Source: Actinomycetes bacterium
Lineage (GTDB): Bacteria; Actinomycetota; Acidimicrobiia; Acidimicrobiales; Ilumatobacteraceae
Direction of reading: 5' to 3'
Assembly (NCBI GenBank): GCA_023417265.1
Contig: JAEZFY010000334.1
Span: 1-5,470, forward strand
Length of the DNA: 5,470 bases
Both the position numbers and the translations under genes were made by a program. Positions 4,935-5,470 of the stretch are shown one piece after another. Under the pieces are notes generated by a model. The model was not told where the DNA came from. It did not search any database and saw only the letters and a list, made by a program, of their open reading frames with translations. Positions within the stretch are counted from its first letter, which is position 1. The number at the start of each line of letters is the position of its first letter.

Positions 4935-5470
4935 GTGGCTCTGATCGTCCAGAAGTACGGCGGAACATCGGTCGCCGACCCCGACCGCATCCGTGCGTGC
5001 GCCGACAACGTCGTCTTCACCAAGCAGCACGGCAACGACGTCGTCGTCGTCGTCTCGGCGATGGGGAAGGCCACCGACAACCTCATCAAGCTCGCCAACG
5101 ACGTCTCGGGCACCCAGCCCGGCCGCGAGCTGGACATGCTGCTCACCACCGGCGAGCGGGTCACGATGGCATTGCTGTGCATGGCGCTCGCCGACCGCGG
5201 CGTCGACGCCAAGAGCTTCACCGGCAGCCAGGTCGGCATCGTCACCGACAGCGCCCACGGCAAAGCCAAGATCCTCGAGGTCAAAGGTGAACGCGTGCGC
5301 GCTGCGCTCGCCGCCGGCCAGGTGTGCGTCGTCGCCGGGTTCCAGGGCATCTCGGTCGACAACGAGATCACCACCCTCGGGCGGGGCGGCTCCGACACCA
5401 CGGCGGTCGCCCTGGCGGCGTCGCTCGGCGCCGACGCCTGCGAGATCTACACCGACGTCACCGGCGTGTT
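4935..5470 (+). CDS. lysC: Aspartate kinase, N-terminal 178 residues, cut by window edge
   Basis: Aspartate kinase phosphorylates L-aspartate with ATP, the first step toward lysine (and diaminopimelate for the cell wall), methionine and threonine. Visible motifs of the amino-acid-kinase domain are QKYGGTSV (6-13, with catalytic-site Lys7), VSAMGK (40-45), TTGER (71-75), SFTGSQ (94-99), AGFQG (134-138), TLGRGGSDTTA (147-157) and EIYTDV (170-175). The rest of the catalytic domain and the regulatory ACT domains lie beyond the window, so feedback regulation cannot be judged. The GTG at 4935 is the start because it gives the conserved ALIVQKYGG opening and follows a TAGGCT hexamer by 9 nt. A run of five GTC codons (5040-5054) encodes five valines in the first beta-strand region. 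In actinobacteria this gene (also called ask) is commonly followed by asd, which cannot be checked here. Confidence 0.97.
   Translation, partial: MALIVQKYGGTSVADPDRIRACADNVVFTKQHGNDVVVVVSAMGKATDNLIKLANDVSGTQPGRELDMLLTTGERVTMALLCMALADRGVDAKSFTGSQVGIVTDSAHGKAKILEVKGERVRAALAAGQVCVVAGFQGISVDNEITTLGRGGSDTTAVALAASLGADACEIYTDVTGV

Noticed and set aside
5040..5054. Run of five GTC triplets as a microsatellite
   Set aside because: It encodes the valine-rich beta strand conserved in aspartate kinases, so protein constraint and codon bias explain it.
4322..5401. Minus-strand frame opposite the mhuD-like and lysC genes
   Set aside because: It is an antisense shadow; both plus-strand genes have strong family motifs through the same bases.

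Overview
The window is very GC-rich, with strong G/C preference at third codon positions. Protein features point to a high-GC actinobacterium. DnaX has an SRT rather than an SRC arginine-finger motif, the ligase is a LigC-type ATP-dependent enzyme, and there is an MhuD-like haem-degradation protein. The membrane protein carries Thr/Pro-rich linkers (including a TTTTVP run) of a kind I associate with Acidimicrobiia such as Ilumatobacter relatives. The class-level placement is inference from memory, not from a search.

Layout: (1) 1164 down to 1, minus strand: the N-terminal 388 residues of dnaX, the DNA polymerase III tau subunit, cut by the window edge. (2) 1165-1352: a divergent intergenic region rich in short perfect inverted repeats. 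(3) about 1353-3296, plus: a large secreted/membrane fusion of a CopC-like domain, an 8-helix CopD domain and a C-terminal YtkA-like domain. (4) 3297-3329: a 33-bp convergent gap whose hairpin arms contain both neighbouring stop codons. (5) 4460 down to 3330, minus: a complete LigC-type ATP-dependent DNA ligase. (6) 4461-4516: a 56-bp divergent gap. (7) 4517-4879, plus: a small MhuD/IsdG-type haem-degrading monooxygenase homologue. (8) 4935 to the window end, plus: the first 178 codons of aspartate kinase (lysC/ask).

The window mixes housekeeping genes (dnaX, lysC) with three probably independent genes: copper/membrane, DNA repair and haem degradation. dnaX and ask also lie in the same neighbourhood in mycobacteria, so the outer genes may be remnants of that conserved block with three genes between them. 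No two genes look strongly co-transcribed, except possibly mhuD-like and lysC, which are 55 bp apart and codirectional.

The common regulatory theme is that none of the five genes has a recognisable Shine-Dalgarno sequence. Each instead has a TANNNT-like hexamer 6-9 nt before its start, as expected for leaderless transcripts. I found no mobile element, CRISPR array, tRNA, rRNA or clearly new multi-gene system. The most unusual features are a CopC domain that appears to lack its copper ligands, a His/Gly/Pro-rich insertion beside the haem-ligand position of the MhuD-like protein, and the stop-to-stop hairpin. There is no gene-free stretch longer than 300 bases.
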